Source: Gammaproteobacteria bacterium (GTDB lineage Bacteria > Pseudomonadota > Gammaproteobacteria > UBA6429 > Thiohalophilaceae). Taken from it: a stretch of DNA of 37,155 nucleotides. Position numbers and translations under genes: made by a program. The notes under the pieces were generated by a model. That model was not told where the DNA came from, made no database searches, and worked only from the letters and a program-made list of their open reading frames with translations. Shown here in pieces: positions 35,949 through 37,155 of this stretch (the first letter of the stretch is position 1; the number at the start of each line of letters is the position of its first letter). The stretch lies in contig JAGLTQ010000077.1 in NCBI GenBank assembly GCA_023135195.1, positions 1 through 37,155 of the forward strand, written 5' to 3'.

Positions 35949-36572
35949 ATGGCTGACTTTGATATTAATGATTTAGATCTTAGTAATATTGGTTCCTGGC
36001 CTCTGGCAATCAAGGGTGTACTTATTGCCGTTGTTGCTGTTGGTGTGCTGGCACTTGGTTACTTTGTTGATGTTCAATCACAGCAAGAAAATCTTGATCG
36101 CATCATCATAGAAGAAAAACGTTTAAAAGAAGATTTTGAAATTAAACAAGCTAAAGCCGCAAACCTTGATGCCTATAAAGCACAAATGGTTGAAATGGAA
36201 GATTCGTTTGGTGCCATGATTCGCCAGTTGCCGAGTAAAACTGAAGTTGAAGACTTACTGGTTGATATCTCGCAAACAGGTCTTGCCAGTGGTATAGAGT
36301 TTCTACTATTCAAACCTTTGGCTGAAAAACATATTGAATTTTACGCTGAGTTACCCATCACCTTAAAGATGACCGGAACTTACCATCAGTTTGGTGAATT
36401 TGTCAGCGGCATTGCGGCCTTACCCCGTATCGTGACCCTGGAAAATATTTCCATAAAGGGTGGCAAGAAGGGTGATTTAACGATGGACGTTACCGCAAAA
36501 ACTTATCGCTACCTTGATGAAAGTGAAGTCTCAGGTAAACGAAAAAAGCGTAAAAAACGCAAGAAAAGATAA
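35949..36572 (+). CDS. pilO: Type IV pilus assembly protein PilO with a long basic tail
   Basis: Partner of PilN in the periplasm. 207 residues. One span near 18-38 (PLAIKGVLIAVVAVGVLALGYF), a coiled coil (ENLDRIIIEEKRLKEDFEIKQAKAANLDAYK), then LLVDISQTGLASGIEFLLFKP and LKMTGTYHQFGEFVSGIAAL of the ferredoxin-like fold. The last 13 residues are almost only Lys and Arg (GKRKKRKKRKKR), a repeated K-K-R triplet. In PilO this end faces the periplasm, so the tail is unusual there. The base run is A-rich (36538-36570) and could reflect slippage. Confidence 0.96.
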   Translation: MADFDINDLDLSNIGSWPLAIKGVLIAVVAVGVLALGYFVDVQSQQENLDRIIIEEKRLKEDFEIKQAKAANLDAYKAQMVEMEDSFGAMIRQLPSKTEVEDLLVDISQTGLASGIEFLLFKPLAEKHIEFYAELPITLKMTGTYHQFGEFVSGIAALPRIVTLENISIKGGKKGDLTMDVTAKTYRYLDESEVSGKRKKRKKRKKR

Positions 36573-36632
36573 TTTTTTTAGTTAGCTTAAAAATTTAAAT
36601 TAAAAATATTGAAGCAAGGCGACACATATATA

Positions 36633-37155
36633 ATGGCGAATGAGATTAAAACACATTCACAAAAACCAACACCGGCTATGATTTCTGCAGTCAAAGTGTT
36701 GTGCTTATGCCTGCCTGTATTATTAACTGCATGCAGTAGTGATAATACCAGTGACCTTCAGGAGTATGTCGCAAGCATTAAGGCTCGTCCAAAAGGCCGA
36801 ATAAAGCCATTGCCTGAAATTACGCCTTATGAAACATACCTGTATCAGGTTAGTCATTTACGAGATCCTTTCACACCGTTTATTGCACAGGAAGAAGCTA
36901 GTCTTGAAATTCAGGATTCGAGCTTACATCCAAATTTAAATCGTAAGCGTGAAGAACTTGAACAATACAGTCTTGATTCCCTAACTTTTGTTGGCCATAT
37001 AGAAAAAAATGGCAAAACCTGGGCATTAATCACGGCACCTGACAAAGTTATATACAGAGTACTACCCGGTAACCACATGGGTTCAAACTATGGCGAAATT
37101 TTAGCTATTACAGAAAACTCAATACTACTAAATGAAATCATCCCCAATGGTGTGG
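36633..37155 (+). CDS. pilP: Type IV pilus lipoprotein PilP, N-terminal part
   Basis: Runs off the window with 174 codons present. Inner-membrane lipoprotein that ties PilNO to the PilQ secretin. A signal peptide with lipobox LTAC (VLLTACSSDNTSDLQEYVA); acylated Cys about residue 35. Then RPKGRIKPLPEITPYETYLY and SHLRDPFTPF, the PilQ/PilNO-binding linker, and the beta-sandwich start SLDSLTFVGHIEKNGKTWALI. No strong ribosome site is visible. An in-frame ATG at residue 16 is also possible and would still keep the lipobox. Confidence 0.95.
   Translation, partial: MANEIKTHSQKPTPAMISAVKVLCLCLPVLLTACSSDNTSDLQEYVASIKARPKGRIKPLPEITPYETYLYQVSHLRDPFTPFIAQEEASLEIQDSSLHPNLNRKREELEQYSLDSLTFVGHIEKNGKTWALITAPDKVIYRVLPGNHMGSNYGEILAITENSILLNEIIPNGV

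Overview
The window is a stretch of chromosome from a fairly AT-rich gammaproteobacterium. Evidence for this is the sigma-70 tail, the gene orders hisBHAF-hisIE-hinT-tatABC, rhlB/trxA-rho and mrcA/pilMNOP, an FNR-family regulator beside a cbb3 oxidase operon, and small families such as DUF3135, DUF3149 and DUF6165. These small families are, as I recall them, typical of free-living or sulfur-oxidising gammaproteobacteria, but nothing here fixes the genus or an energy metabolism beyond low-oxygen respiration.

Layout. 1-1080: the end of rpoD, a tRNA with anticodon CAU, then an odd remnant made of the 3' half of a group I self-splicing intron joined to the 3' half of a second tRNA; no 5' half is present. 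1080-5727: a frame-broken PhnD-like binding protein, an unrecognised 566-residue protein, and an exported DUF255 thioredoxin-fold protein. 5898-12210 (minus strand): hisB-hisH-hisA-hisF-hisI-hisE-hinT-tatA-tatB-tatC. Every wide gap between the his genes holds an imperfect palindromic repeat, and two of these carry an identical 63-bp nested insertion. 12158-12524: a probable small membrane-protein gene with one frameshift, just upstream of hisB. 12687-20412: fnr, an FNR box, ccoNOQP, a DUF3149 peptide, ccoG, ccoH, a 93-residue membrane protein and a secreted tandem-thioredoxin protein. 20461-23924: rmd and gmd (GDP-D-rhamnose), DUF6165 and a family 9 glycosyltransferase. 23995-27449: rhlB divergent from trxA-rho. 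27741-30563: DUF3135, rpmE, a secreted nuclease and a short malic enzyme. 30764-37155: a nucleotidyltransferase-like protein and mrcA (minus strand), divergent from pilM-pilN-pilO-pilP, which runs off the end.

How the parts fit. The fnr-cco block is a self-contained low-oxygen respiration unit: the regulator, its operator, the oxidase, part of its assembly machinery and two uncharacterised envelope proteins. tatABC, the thioredoxin-fold proteins, PBP1A, the pilus alignment subcomplex and the rhamnose/glycosyltransferase genes all serve the cell envelope.

The most unusual features are the orphan 3' half of a group I intron with its tRNA exon, the nested 63-bp double-hairpin insertion inside his-operon palindromes, the rpmE terminator placed inside the signal-peptide codons of the next gene, and the two unstudied proteins at the end of the cbb3 cluster. 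I did not find a defence system, CRISPR array, phage or complete transposon.
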